Shown here in pieces: positions 52,119-62,443 of a stretch of DNA of 64,000 nucleotides. The stretch is from Prevotellaceae bacterium UBA1746 (GTDB lineage: Bacteria; Bacteroidota; Bacteroidia; Bacteroidales; Bacteroidaceae): the NCBI GenBank assembly GCA_002314875.1, contig DCHS01000002.1, forward strand, positions 1 through 64,000, in the 5' to 3' direction. Numbering within the stretch: the stretch's first letter is position 1; each line of letters opens with the position of its first letter. The notes under the pieces were generated by a model, which searched no databases, was not told the DNA's origin, and was given only the letters and a program-made list of their open reading frames with translations. The translations under genes were made by a program, and so were the position numbers.

Positions 52119-55100
52119 TTACTTGATAACCTTTTGGCCATTGATGATAAATACACCATGCTGAGCGGTATTCACACGGCGACCAGAGAGATCATAAGTG
52201 GAAACCGTAGATTCACGATGAATATCAGTTGAAGCAAGTCCGGTTGCATCATCGGAAATGACAAAGTTCGTCATACCTGAAGAGAGGCGGAAGTCATCGG
52301 AGTCATGGTCCGCCAGAAGTGCGTTGTGGATATTGATAACGCAATCGCCGGCAGAGAGCATATCATTGGCCATAAACTGCATGGTGAGGGTGGAAATGCC
52401 TTCGGGGAAAGCTGTATTTGCAGGAGCATAAATCAGGACGCGGCAGGTACGAGCATCGAGCCACTGCATGGTAGTCGTAAATCCACCCCATTCCTCAGGA
52501 AGAACAAAGGATTCCGGTTCGCAGTATTCTGGCAATGTCATATCGAACTGCAAGGCATTGTATTCACCATCAGCAACAATGAGTTCCATAGGAACCCCTG
52601 CTGCTGTGCCCATAAGTACCTTAAAGGGCTTCAAGCGAAGTGCAGCATCTGCAACAGGAAGACGGTTGCGCTGATTGGCGAGAGCATCTTCTTCTGTTGA
52701 TTCTGCCAAAGAACGAATGGCTACGACATCACGGAGATTGAGGGTTCCGTCAGTATTAACATCTGCTTTGTCAAGGACCAGATTATCATTGGTAATACCC
52801 TTCGTATAGTTTAATGCGCAAACCACATCAGCAACCGTGATCAGCCCACTGCCATTGGCATCACCCAAAGCGATTTCTGCCATTTTCTCATCGGAGAGAT
52901 CATAGACATCAAGATTTTTATACAGCCAATTCGCACGCTTTTCCAACCAAGTCTTTGAACGGGCGGTATGGGTAACATAATCGGGATCGCCCCAAAGGGT
53001 AGCATCGTGCTTGAAAGACTTTTGGACGAAATCGTAATAATCATCGCAATAATCGAGCAACTCTGTCAGTTGGCCCGAAGTCATGAAATGGTGCCAGAGA
53101 CTGTAATAGGCTTTCTTTACTTTATCACTATTATAACGCAAAGCCTGAAAGAAGGGTGTACCTGAACTTCCGTTTTCAAAAACGGACTCTTCTGCCTTGT
53201 TCACAAAGTATTGGAATGTACCATCATAACCATATGCCCAGTCAAAATCCCAGACAGGACCAAGAACATACTGAGATTCCAAATTCAAAGTGAAACCATC
53301 AGTATCTGCTGTATAGGCGTTTTCCGTATAAATGTACCAGCTCTTGGGGTGTTTCAATTCGCAGTTACGAGCCAAATCAGTGACAAACATCGTACGAGCG
53401 AAAGCATCAACATCAAGTAGTTTATCGTAAGAAGAATCGCCTTTCTTCAAAACACTGGTGAAATTATTAAAATGAGCCTTGATTGCAGAGAGTTTATTTG
53501 TACGTATTGTCGCATCTACTTCATCTTCAAGATCGGGTTCCATGACCATTGTCGGCAAAGAAAAACTGCTATCCTTGAACTTATAGGTCTCATCATAATA
53601 ACTATCGAGTTGCAAAAGGAAGGCACCACTTTCATCATCGAGGTCGACGCTATTATTGGCAAAACCTATCTTCTCCGTCATATTATATGAACCACGATAG
53701 TCTCCGTTAATATACAGTTCAACAGGAATGATATGGTTACAAGCGGGTGATGCAACCATGTCCGCCATCTTCATCGAAAGGGCATTCGTTGTCATGGAAC
53801 CGCTCTGCTTGTTGGCCAAAAGAACCCAGTTTTTGCCCTTCTTCATACCCAAGATCTTCTGCTTGCTATCAAACTTCAAACGATATGGATTCTTGGAATT
53901 TGAACTTCCCGTCGCTGTTGCACTGGCGCCTCCCCAACTGGTGTTACCACGACCTTTGATATTGACTACCGTCTCGGGTAAATCATCAAAAATGCCACCA
54001 CCGTCAATGGAAATCTTGGCGGTCTTATAGGTTGTCTTGCTGGTTATGAACTTGCCATCGTCGGTCTGGATATAGACCGTAGGAATACCATAGGCGGCTG
54101 TATTGTTGCGGCTGTCCGTTGCCCACTTAATATTAATATTATAGGTGTTGCCAAAGGGCTGCATCGTACATTCGCCGGAAGCCTCAACAAGGGTTACGGG
54201 GTTGTAAGGGTCGCTAACATCGTAAATCGCACCGATAGTTGGAACAAAACTATACACGTTGTAATTTCCCGGTGTTACGACATATTGCACAAGACCTTCA
54301 TCGAAACGACGACGGGTTTCCTTGCTGAACTGCTGGACACCATCGACGTAAACATTGGCATCATCAGAAGTGGTCTTGAACGAAGCTGTCAGATATTTTC
54401 CGATAGCAGACTTGATGAGTATCTCGGTATTGCGAGGCAAGCGGGTGATAGGACCATTGGCATCAGAACCGACAGTTTCAACCGGTGCCTCGATGTCTGC
54501 CATCAACTGGTCGTTGTATTTGTTGTTGAACTTGAAGCTCTCCAGTTCGGGAAGGGTATTTTCCAAACCTTCAAAGGTAGAGCGCAATTCTTCGATTTCG
54601 TAGCCTTTATACTGATAAACGGCACCGCCTTTGAGGGTGAGTTTCAAACCGCCGTCAGCGATTTCTTCACGGGAAACGATGAGTTTCTCAGGGAAAGCAT
54701 CCATACGACCGGTAGTCTGAAAAACAAAGAGGGTATCTCCTGCCGTAGGGTCAACGAAATGATCAGGATGATAGACTTCAACAGTAGCGTAGGCCTTGAC
54801 ACCGCTGCCATCAGTAGCAGCAACAACAAGATTGGCGGTTCCTTCAGATACTGCGGTTAGTTTGCCTTGGGCAACTTTCAGCACATTGCTGTTATCGCTG
54901 TTCCAAGAGAGCGTAGGACGTGTTGCATCAGTAGGAAGAACGGTTGCATTAAGCTGGTAACTGCCGCCAACAGGCATCTTCAACGCTGTATGGTCAAGGG
55001 TGATGCCTGTAACAAGCGTCGGGGGTTCTGTATCCACCTTGACAAACTTAAAGCAACTATTCGACGTACCGCTGAAAGCAGCATTGCTATAAGTTCCTAA

Positions 55101-55535
55101 CTGGAAGGATCCTGTACGAAGGTTCCAATGATAGGCACTTTCCTGTTTGTTGTCAATATAGTAAGAATCATTGTACTCGTTAATGATCCAAAGACAATAG
55201 TCATCCAACTCATCAGCGAGGTTCATATAACGATCGTTCTGGTAGTTCTCGGACCAGGTAAGATACTGTCCCGTAAAGGCATTGCGGAAACTGTAGTATC
55301 CGTCCATATCCTGATCGATATACCAGAAATACTCCTCGTCTGTCGGCGCCGTACTTGATGCGACATAGTAAAGGGGATAGCTCTTTCCCTGCAGGCTACC
55401 GATAGCCACATAGCCCTCAGCATAGTCACAAGTGATATAGTATCGGAAACCTACCTCAATATCAGCTGCAGACACTCCGGTAAAGATCGTGGAGAATAAT
55501 ATAAATAAAAAAGAAAGTGCTTTCAGATTTCTCAT
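52119..55535 (-). CDS. Secreted CotH-kinase-family protein with dockerin and cohesin-like domains
   Basis: This is a 1138-residue exported protein. After the signal peptide (about 1-23) there is a ricin-like beta-trefoil-type region (about 27-165) and a Big_2 Ig-like domain (about 178-255). The CotH domain (about 500-800) follows, with INIKGRGNTSWG-like and GPVWDFDWAYG motifs. A type I dockerin comes next (about 889-942, GDANGSGLITVADV and ADVNTDGTLNLRDV), then a cohesin-like beta domain (about 985-1080). The C-terminus is a type IX tail (YDLSGRRVNTAQHGVF). CotH proteins can be secreted protein kinases in spore formers; the role here is unknown. Confidence 0.88.
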   Translation of the reverse strand: MRNLKALSFLFILFSTIFTGVSAADIEVGFRYYITCDYAEGYVAIGSLQGKSYPLYYVASSTAPTDEEYFWYIDQDMDGYYSFRNAFTGQYLTWSENYQNDRYMNLADELDDYCLWIINEYNDSYYIDNKQESAYHWNLRTGSFQLGTYSNAAFSGTSNSCFKFVKVDTEPPTLVTGITLDHTALKMPVGGSYQLNATVLPTDATRPTLSWNSDNSNVLKVAQGKLTAVSEGTANLVVAATDGSGVKAYATVEVYHPDHFVDPTAGDTLFVFQTTGRMDAFPEKLIVSREEIADGGLKLTLKGGAVYQYKGYEIEELRSTFEGLENTLPELESFKFNNKYNDQLMADIEAPVETVGSDANGPITRLPRNTEILIKSAIGKYLTASFKTTSDDANVYVDGVQQFSKETRRRFDEGLVQYVVTPGNYNVYSFVPTIGAIYDVSDPYNPVTLVEASGECTMQPFGNTYNINIKWATDSRNNTAAYGIPTVYIQTDDGKFITSKTTYKTAKISIDGGGIFDDLPETVVNIKGRGNTSWGGASATATGSSNSKNPYRLKFDSKQKILGMKKGKNWVLLANKQSGSMTTNALSMKMADMVASPACNHIIPVELYINGDYRGSYNMTEKIGFANNSVDLDDESGAFLLQLDSYYDETYKFKDSSFSLPTMVMEPDLEDEVDATIRTNKLSAIKAHFNNFTSVLKKGDSSYDKLLDVDAFARTMFVTDLARNCELKHPKSWYIYTENAYTADTDGFTLNLESQYVLGPVWDFDWAYGYDGTFQYFVNKAEESVFENGSSGTPFFQALRYNSDKVKKAYYSLWHHFMTSGQLTELLDYCDDYYDFVQKSFKHDATLWGDPDYVTHTARSKTWLEKRANWLYKNLDVYDLSDEKMAEIALGDANGSGLITVADVVCALNYTKGITNDNLVLDKADVNTDGTLNLRDVVAIRSLAESTEEDALANQRNRLPVADAALRLKPFKVLMGTAAGVPMELIVADGEYNALQFDMTLPEYCEPESFVLPEEWGGFTTTMQWLDARTCRVLIYAPANTAFPEGISTLTMQFMANDMLSAGDCVINIHNALLADHDSDDFRLSSGMTNFVISDDATGLASTDIHRESTVSTYDLSGRRVNTAQHGVFIINGQKVIK

Positions 55536-55551
55536 AGTTGATTTTATCTAA

Positions 55552-55591
55552 ACAGACTTGACTCCCGCTTATCGGCGAATGTCAAGTCTGT
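55552..55591 (-). promoter_or_regulatory. Hairpin between cysD and the CotH gene
   Basis: A perfect 11-bp stem (ACAGACTTGAC with GTCAAGTCTGT) around an 18-nt loop lies in the 80-bp gap. No T-run follows on the minus strand, so it may be the cysD transcript end or part of the CotH leader. Confidence 0.55.
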
Positions 55592-55615
55592 GTTCGTGTG
55601 TCAAAGTTGAGTTCC

Positions 55616-56524
55616 TTAAAAATAACCTTCACGCTTCTTCTGTTCCATGGAAGCTTCCTGGTCAAAGTCAATGACGCGGGTGGTACGTTCTGACTTCGTG
55701 GTGGTCATCATTTCCTCAACAATCTTTTCGATGGTGTCGGCTTCACTCTCGATAGCACCGGTGAGAGGCCAGCAGCCAAGGGTACGGAAACGGATGTCAC
55801 GATACTCAATACGATCTTTGTATTCTTCGGGAAGACGATCGTCATCGGGCATAATTAACTGACCATCGAGATTGATGACGGGACGCTTCTTCGCGAAATA
55901 GAGAGGAACAATGGGGATATTCTCCAAACGGATGTACTGCCAGATATCAAGTTCCGTCCAATTGCTGAGGGGGAAAACACGGATGCTCTCACCCTTGTGA
56001 ACCTTAGCATTGTATATATCCCAAAGTTCAGGACGCTGATTCTTGGGATCCCACTGGTGGAACTGGTCACGGAAAGAGAAAATACGCTCCTTGGCACGAC
56101 TCTTTTCTTCATCGCGACGAGCGCCACCGAAAGCAGCATCGAACTTGTGCTTGTCAAGGGCAGCAAGGAGAGCTTTCGTTTTCATAAGGTCGGTATGAAC
56201 CTTTGAGCCATGAGTAAAGGGACCTACGCCTGCCTTGAAAGCTTCTTCGTTGCTCTCGACGATTAGATCCCAGCCGTGCTCAGCAGCATAGCGATCGCGG
56301 AACTCTATCATTTCCTTGAACTTCCACTTAGAGTCGATGTGCATCAAAGGAAAAGGAACCTTTCCAGGTGCGAAAGCCTTTTCTGCAAGACGAACCATCA
56401 CACTGGAGTCTTTACCTATAGAGTAAAGCATCACGGGGTTCTCAAATTCCGCTGCCACCTCGCGGATAATATAGATGGACTCTGCTTCGAGTTCCTTCAA
56501 GTGGCTAAGATTATAGGATTCCAT
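55616..56524 (-). CDS. cysD: Sulfate adenylyltransferase subunit 2 (CysD)
   Basis: This 302-residue PP-loop subunit of ATP sulfurylase forms APS with CysN. The pyrophosphatase-loop motif is SIGKDSSVM (35-43), followed by [17 protein letters not shown] near 130 and [10 protein letters not shown]. cysC lies 29 bp upstream in the same operon. The GTPase partner cysN, which normally follows cysD, is absent; the CotH gene lies there instead. Confidence 0.95.
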   Translation of the reverse strand: MESYNLSHLKELEAESIYIIREVAAEFENPVMLYSIGKDSSVMVRLAEKAFAPGKVPFPLMHIDSKWKFKEMIEFRDRYAAEHGWDLIVESNEEAFKAGVGPFTHGSKVHTDLMKTKALLAALDKHKFDAAFGGARRDEEKSRAKERIFSFRDQFHQWDPKNQRPELWDIYNAKVHKGESIRVFPLSNWTELDIWQYIRLENIPIVPLYFAKKRPVINLDGQLIMPDDDRLPEEYKDRIEYRDIRFRTLGCWPLTGAIESEADTIEKIVEEMMTTTKSERTTRVIDFDQEASMEQKKREGYF

Positions 56525-56553
56525 TTGTTTTCTTTATGAGGAGGGCACAGCCC

Positions 56554-57144
56554 TTAGATTGCTAAAAGTTCGATGATTTTCTGGACACTTTCTTCGACAG
56601 CGAGACGACTGGTGTCAAGGCTTAACGCTGGATGCTCAGGAGCCTCGAAAGGTGCAGAGATTCCGGTAAAATTCTTAACTTCACCACGACGGGCACGGGC
56701 GTAAAGACCTTTGACATCGCGGCGCTCACACTCTTCGAGAGGGGTTGAAATATAGATCTCCTTGAAATCCTCGTCACCAACGATTTCCCGTGCCATCTCG
56801 CGGAGATCGCGGGTCGGGCTGACAAAGCAGGCAATGGTGATGATGCCAGTCTCGACGAAGAGTTTGGATACTTCCGCGATACGGCGGATATTCTCCGTAC
56901 GATCTTCCGCAGAAAATCCCAAGCCCTTATTGATGCCTGTACGTACATTGTCACCGTCAAGGAGGCGGACAAGACGACCACGACGGTGCAACTCGCGTTC
57001 GAGGGCGAGGGCAACAGTGCTTTTACCAGAGCCAGAGAGACCTGTCATCCAAAGCAGAGTACCGTGCTGTCCGAGGAGATCTTCTTTGGCTTCGCGTGGA
57101 AGCATACGGTCGGTGATAGGATAAAGATTATCTATATTTTGCAT
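56554..57144 (-). CDS. cysC: Adenylylsulfate kinase
   Basis: This 196-residue kinase phosphorylates APS to PAPS. The P-loop is GLSGSGKST (35-43), followed by LDGDNVRTGINKGLGFS and the ISTPLEECERRDVKGLYARAR segment. It is the first gene of the cysC-cysD operon with its own promoter. PAPS is used by sulfotransferases and recycled through CysQ. Confidence 0.96.
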   Translation of the reverse strand: MQNIDNLYPITDRMLPREAKEDLLGQHGTLLWMTGLSGSGKSTVALALERELHRRGRLVRLLDGDNVRTGINKGLGFSAEDRTENIRRIAEVSKLFVETGIITIACFVSPTRDLREMAREIVGDEDFKEIYISTPLEECERRDVKGLYARARRGEVKNFTGISAPFEAPEHPALSLDTSRLAVEESVQKIIELLAI

Positions 57145-57164
57145 ACTAAGTCCAATTTACGCTG

Positions 57165-57195
57165 CAAAATTACAAAAATCTGGATAATAGGCAAA
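57165..57195 (-). promoter_or_regulatory. cysC-cysD promoter
   Basis: On the minus strand TTTG (57195-57192), a 19-nt spacer and TAATTTTG (57172-57165) match the consensus, 20 nt before cysC. Confidence 0.82.
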
Positions 57196-57263
57196 GAGGA
57201 AAGTAGGAGAAAGTGGATGAACGCATCAAAACACTCGCTATTTGCTGAGTACAGTCAAATAAA

Positions 57264-57305
57264 AAGGCCTTCGGACAACCCCCGACGGAGTTAACCAAAG
57301 GCCTT
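57264..57305 (-). terminator. Terminator of M6 protease copy 1
   Basis: AAGGCCTT occurs at both ends as an inverted pair around a loop of about 26 nt. On the minus strand a T-run follows (plus-strand A-run at 57261-57265). Confidence 0.65.
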
Positions 57306-57329
57306 AATCGGTTATTTTCAATAAAAAAC

Positions 57330-59840
57330 TTACTTGATTACCTTCTTACCATCGATAATGAAGAAACCGTGAGAAGCGGGACTTACACGACGACCACTGA
57401 GGTCGTAGGTAATGGAAGAAGGTACGGAGATAGTAACTGTGCTTATGCCTGCCAAGACATGAGGATTAGCCGAGAAAATCACGGTTCCTTCAGGAACAGG
57501 ATCATAAACATAGGCATATACACGGGAAGCATTGCTACCTGCCGAACTTACCGTAATCTTATCGCCAGAACCACGGAGGTAGTAATGGGAAGATCCTGTC
57601 GTTGATGTACCATAAAGGCCAAAAGTATCATGCCATCCGAAGGGACACATGCTGGAACTGAGAGCTACACCACTAAGACTTGCAAGGAGATAGTCACTAT
57701 TATTCTTTAAGATGTAATAGCCCTCTTCATCATACTGGCAAGTCCATACCAATGTCGTTTGCGGATCAGTGATAGCTACCCTATTGGCAACTTCTTTCAA
57801 AGTAACGGGGGTAGCAGAAACAGAACGTGCCTTGGTGGTGGTCAAGAGAGAGGCATCGAGTGCATAGGTATCACCCATTTCATTGGCAGAAGCAAAGACA
57901 ACTTTGCCGTCTGCAGGGAGACCGTCGGTAAGGAGATAGGAATCTTCCCAAACACCCGTCTTGCTGTAACAATAAACAGCATAGAGCGTAATGTCGGACT
58001 CGGGCTGGTAGGTTTCACCAGCGAGGAGAAGAACTTCTGGACGAACTTCTGTCTCATCTTCAATGGGAGAAGTGCTCCAACCAAGGAATCTCCAGCCAAC
58101 TTCGTCTGTCGTTGCTGTTGGAAGATTGGTCTTTTCACGGCATGACTGCTGGGTCCAAGAGGAAGTTGAACAAGAACCATTTTCTCCGGTTATATAAGTC
58201 ACCGTATAACGGGTACCGTCATCGGGACCGCCGTTAAAGGTAAAATATATTTCTCCATTGACTTCCTTAATGTCTGTAATCGGGCGATGAAGTTTATAAG
58301 AACCATCGGTATTTCTCTGGAAAAGCTTGCCGCCACAAGTCAAATGGCTGTCATCATCGAAGACGGTCACTTTCTTGTTACCAGGATAGAGATCGCCGAG
58401 GAGTTCGGTACGGGTAGGATAATAGTTACCATTCTGCTTGCTACCATAATCACAGTCAGCGGGAACAATGCTCATACGCTGGTGGTTAACGGTATTGTTT
58501 ACCGTGTTGGCCGTCCAAGCAGACTTCAGATAATCCACATGGGTAATCATTAGACCATGAGCACCCGAGTAGTTTCCCAAGTATTTGAACCAACGGCTGG
58601 ATTGTCTGTTTTCAAGAAGGAAATATTCATTTGAATAACGGGCATTGTAGATGATGTAGGTATCATCAGCATCGCCAATGAACTTCATAGCTTCGATATT
58701 TGTTCCTTCATCAAGAACCTTAGGCTCCAACCAACCCGCCATCCAACGTTCGTAAGCAGTATAACCACTGGGAACTTCACCCCATGCAGCAGGACCGTTA
58801 TAACAACCCTGGTCAAGGAGATCCCAGACATTCATACCGAAACCACCGCTGTATCGGGTATCATAGAAATCAGGGTAGCCAATACAGTGGCTGAACTCAT
58901 GACACGCCGTACCGATACCATTCATCACAGTGCCATTGCTTCCACGAAGTTCGCAGGAACAGGCATAGGTATCGATCTTCACACCATCAAGCGTCAGTGC
59001 GCTGGTACCATAGCCATAAGAAAGCCAGGCTTCATGGGGCCAGATAGCAAAGGTATCACCGCTGGCATGTTCACCATAGCCGGCATAGATCACATAAACC
59101 TGATCAACCTCTCCGTCACCGTCCCAGTCATAGTCTTTGAAATCTACCTGATCGTTAACTAACTGACAGGCTTCGCTGACCATTTTTGCTGGATTAGTGT
59201 CGCTACCGGAATCTGAATAGTTCTTACCGTAATACGCATAATCCTGACTGACGGTAACAGGACCTACAACATCGAACTGAAGGTCAAACTTGCCATAGCT
59301 CTGGTCGCTGAAATAATCATGAACGGAGCCGATATGGCTGTTCTTGTTATAACCGACTTGATTGAAACTATCATCAAACTCCTGACGGGTGTTGGCCGCA
59401 GCAAAGGTTTTATCGGTAAAGTTTACCAAGATGACGAGACCCTTCTTCGTTCCGAACATGTTACCATTGAAATCTCCGGGAGTACGCTTCGGACCATTTT
59501 CGAGCATCATCTGCTGACGCTGTTCCATGGTAAATCCCGTGTTCTTTGCGAAACGCTCAGCACGGAGGGCATTGGCTTGGGCAGCACGTTCCATGGCACG
59601 AGTCTGCATGGTTTTCAATTGAGCGACCTCGGGAACATAATAAAAACCTGCCTCGTTGCGAAACATTTTCTTTCCCGAGTTAACTTCAAGGAAATAGTGG
59701 AAATACTCGTCACCGACCATCTGAAGAGTAAGAACGGTTCCATCAGACTGGGTAACAGTGAACGTGCTTCTGCGTGCGGGAACAGCCATAGCGCTGCCTA
59801 CGCAGAGACATGTCAACAGGGTAAGAAAAAACTTTTTCAT
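57330..59840 (-). CDS. Secreted M6 family metalloprotease, copy 1
   Basis: This is an 836-residue secreted protease. The signal peptide (about 1-19) is followed by a propeptide-like region (about 20-130). The M6 catalytic domain (about 140-480) carries the zinc motif HEFSHCIGYPD (His314, Glu315, His318) and KGLVILVNFTDKTF. An InlB/Flg_new-type repeat (about 545-630) and a beta domain (about 640-790) follow. The C-terminal type IX tail contains YDLSGRRVSPASHGFF. It lies 38 bp downstream of copy 2 in the same direction, so they may be co-transcribed. Confidence 0.9.
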   Translation of the reverse strand: MKKFFLTLLTCLCVGSAMAVPARRSTFTVTQSDGTVLTLQMVGDEYFHYFLEVNSGKKMFRNEAGFYYVPEVAQLKTMQTRAMERAAQANALRAERFAKNTGFTMEQRQQMMLENGPKRTPGDFNGNMFGTKKGLVILVNFTDKTFAAANTRQEFDDSFNQVGYNKNSHIGSVHDYFSDQSYGKFDLQFDVVGPVTVSQDYAYYGKNYSDSGSDTNPAKMVSEACQLVNDQVDFKDYDWDGDGEVDQVYVIYAGYGEHASGDTFAIWPHEAWLSYGYGTSALTLDGVKIDTYACSCELRGSNGTVMNGIGTACHEFSHCIGYPDFYDTRYSGGFGMNVWDLLDQGCYNGPAAWGEVPSGYTAYERWMAGWLEPKVLDEGTNIEAMKFIGDADDTYIIYNARYSNEYFLLENRQSSRWFKYLGNYSGAHGLMITHVDYLKSAWTANTVNNTVNHQRMSIVPADCDYGSKQNGNYYPTRTELLGDLYPGNKKVTVFDDDSHLTCGGKLFQRNTDGSYKLHRPITDIKEVNGEIYFTFNGGPDDGTRYTVTYITGENGSCSTSSWTQQSCREKTNLPTATTDEVGWRFLGWSTSPIEDETEVRPEVLLLAGETYQPESDITLYAVYCYSKTGVWEDSYLLTDGLPADGKVVFASANEMGDTYALDASLLTTTKARSVSATPVTLKEVANRVAITDPQTTLVWTCQYDEEGYYILKNNSDYLLASLSGVALSSSMCPFGWHDTFGLYGTSTTGSSHYYLRGSGDKITVSSAGSNASRVYAYVYDPVPEGTVIFSANPHVLAGISTVTISVPSSITYDLSGRRVSPASHGFFIIDGKKVIK

Positions 59841-59878
59841 TCTTTATTAATAAAGCGATACTTTATTTCAATCAAACT

Positions 59879-62389
59879 TTACTTGATCACTTTCTTGCCA
59901 CCAATGATGAAGACACCGTGAGAAGTAGAATTTACACGACGGCCCTGGAGATCGAAGATAACCTGAGGAGCTGCATCAACTGTGAGACTGGTGATACCAG
60001 CAAGGGTATGAGGAGCTGCAGAGAATATTACGGAACCTTCGGGAGCGGGATCGTAAACGTAAAGATAGAGACGTGATGCGCTGCTACCTGCTGTGCTGAC
60101 GGTAATCTTTCCGTTAGAGCAACGGAGGTAGTAGTGAGCTGTACCCGTAGTGTTGGTGGCAAAGAGACCGAAGGTATCATGCCAGCCGAAAGGAGTAGTT
60201 GTGGTGCTGATCGCCGTTCCGCTAGTTGTAGAAAGCAGGTAGTTACTACCATTCTGGAGGGTGAAAAATCCGTCATCTCCCATTTGGCTACTCCATATCA
60301 AGGTAGATGAAGGATTACCGAGGGCAACATAATTACCTATCTGCTTAAGTTCAACCTCGGTTGCTGTAACGGAACGAACTTTTGAGGTAGTGAGATTTGC
60401 TGCATCGAGAGCATAAGCCTGACCCACTTCATCTGAAGAAACAAGAACATAATTTTTATCGCCTTCAAGGTTGCCAGTAGCTACATAGCAGTCTTCCCAT
60501 TCACCTGTCTTGCTAAAGCCGTAAACCGCATAAAGGGTTACGTCTGATTCGGGCTGATAGGTTTCACCGGGGAGGAAAAGAATTTCTGGACGGGTTTCGG
60601 TCTCATCGGCAACAGGAGTAGGACTCCAACCGATGAATTTCCAACCTTCTTCATCTGTAGTAGCCTTGGGAAGTGTTGTCTTCTCACGACAAGAGTTCTG
60701 AGTCCAGGAAGTGGTTGCGCTCGTACCCTTTTCGCCAGCATCATAGGTGATCGTGTAACGACTTCCATCATCAGGACCACCATTGAAGGTGAAGCTAATC
60801 AAACCATCGGCCTCGGTGATTTCGGTGATAGGACGACGGAGTTTATAAGAACCATCTGTATTGCGTTGGAAAAGCTTTCCACCACAATCTAGGTGACTGT
60901 CATCGGTAAATGCTGTAATTTTCTTATTACCAGGAAAAAGGTCACCACGGAGCTGGTCACGTGTAGGATAATAAGAAACACCCTGTTTTGAACCATAATC
61001 ACCATCAGCAGGGACAATACTCATACGCTGATGATTAACGGTAGTGTTCACGGTATTATTTGCCCATGCTGTCTTGTTGAAGTCAACGTGTGTAATCATC
61101 AAACCATGACTGCCGGCATAATTGGCTTGGTATTTAAACCAATTATTGGACTGACGGTTTTCAAGAAGGAAGTATTCGTTTGAATAACGAGCATTATAGA
61201 CGATATAAGTATCAGGTTCATCACCAATACTCTTCATGCCTTCAATAAAGCAACCGTCACTGAGAACCTTTGGCTCCAACCAACCTGCCATCCAACGTTC
61301 GTAAGCCGTGTAGCCACTGGGAACTTCACCCCATGCACCAGGGCCATTATAGCAACCCTGATCGAGGAGGTCCCAGATGTTCATACCAAAACCACCAGAG
61401 TACTTGGCATCATAGAAGTCAGGGAAACCAATGCAATGACTGAATTCATGGCATGCTGTACCGATACCGTTCATCGTCGTGCCATTGCTGCCACGGAGTT
61501 CACAGGAACAAGCATAGGTATCCACTTTTGCTCCATCGAGATAGAGAGCGGTGGTTCCATTACCATAGGTAAGCCAAGATTCATGGGGCCAGATGGCAAA
61601 GGTATCACCACTGGCGTGTTCACCATACCCGGCATAGATAACATAAACCTGATCGACTTCGCCGTCACCGTCCCAGTCATAGTCGTTAAAATCAACCTGA
61701 TCATCAACTAACTGGCAGGCTTCGCTGACCATCTTTGCAGGATAAGTGTCAGCATTATAATAGGAGTCGTTCTTGCCGTAGTATGCGTAGTCCTTGCTCA
61801 CAGTTACAGGACCTACAACATCGAATTCAAGATCAAACTTGCCGTAGCTCTGGTCGTTGAAGTAATCGTGTACGGAACCGATATGACCGTCCTTGTTGTA
61901 ACCTACCTTATTGAAGATGTCCTCAAACTCCTGACGGGTGTTGTTTTCTGAGAAGACCTTATCGGTAAAGTTTACAAGAATGACGAGACCTTTCTTCGTT
62001 CCGGTCATACTTCCGTTGAAAGTACCAGGAGTACGCTTAGGACCACCTTCAAGCAACATCTGCTGACGCTGCTCCATAGAAAATCCTGTGTTCTTTGCCA
62101 AACGTTCAGCACGCATATTATTGGCAAAAGAAGCTTTCTCCATTGCGCGGGCCTGAAGAGCAGTCATCTGACTTTCTGCAGGTACATAATAAAAACCGGC
62201 CTCATTGCGAAGCATCTTCTTTCCTGAGTTGATATCAAGGAAGTAGTGGAAATTTTCGTCACCGACCATCTGAAGGGTAAGAACGGTTCCGTCAGGCTGG
62301 GTAACAGTGAACGTGCTTCTGCGTGCGGGAACAGCCAGAGCGCTGCCTACGCAGAGACAAGTCAGTAGGGTAAGAAAAAACTTTTTCAT
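59879..62389 (-). CDS. Secreted M6 family metalloprotease, copy 2
   Basis: This 836-residue paralogue has the same length and architecture as copy 1. The start at 62389 (MKKFFLTLLTCLC) is chosen over one seven codons upstream because it gives the same signal peptide as copy 1. The zinc motif HEFSHCIGFPD is at the same position (His314). The signal-peptide region is almost identical in DNA to copy 1, indicating recent duplication or gene conversion. The type IX tail contains FDLQGRRVNSTSHGVF. Confidence 0.9.
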   Translation of the reverse strand: MKKFFLTLLTCLCVGSALAVPARRSTFTVTQPDGTVLTLQMVGDENFHYFLDINSGKKMLRNEAGFYYVPAESQMTALQARAMEKASFANNMRAERLAKNTGFSMEQRQQMLLEGGPKRTPGTFNGSMTGTKKGLVILVNFTDKVFSENNTRQEFEDIFNKVGYNKDGHIGSVHDYFNDQSYGKFDLEFDVVGPVTVSKDYAYYGKNDSYYNADTYPAKMVSEACQLVDDQVDFNDYDWDGDGEVDQVYVIYAGYGEHASGDTFAIWPHESWLTYGNGTTALYLDGAKVDTYACSCELRGSNGTTMNGIGTACHEFSHCIGFPDFYDAKYSGGFGMNIWDLLDQGCYNGPGAWGEVPSGYTAYERWMAGWLEPKVLSDGCFIEGMKSIGDEPDTYIVYNARYSNEYFLLENRQSNNWFKYQANYAGSHGLMITHVDFNKTAWANNTVNTTVNHQRMSIVPADGDYGSKQGVSYYPTRDQLRGDLFPGNKKITAFTDDSHLDCGGKLFQRNTDGSYKLRRPITEITEADGLISFTFNGGPDDGSRYTITYDAGEKGTSATTSWTQNSCREKTTLPKATTDEEGWKFIGWSPTPVADETETRPEILFLPGETYQPESDVTLYAVYGFSKTGEWEDCYVATGNLEGDKNYVLVSSDEVGQAYALDAANLTTSKVRSVTATEVELKQIGNYVALGNPSSTLIWSSQMGDDGFFTLQNGSNYLLSTTSGTAISTTTTPFGWHDTFGLFATNTTGTAHYYLRCSNGKITVSTAGSSASRLYLYVYDPAPEGSVIFSAAPHTLAGITSLTVDAAPQVIFDLQGRRVNSTSHGVFIIGGKKVIK

Positions 62390-62443
62390 TCTGTATTTTA
62401 TAGTGATCAAACAATACTTGGGTTAGCAGCGAGGGTGCTGGGA

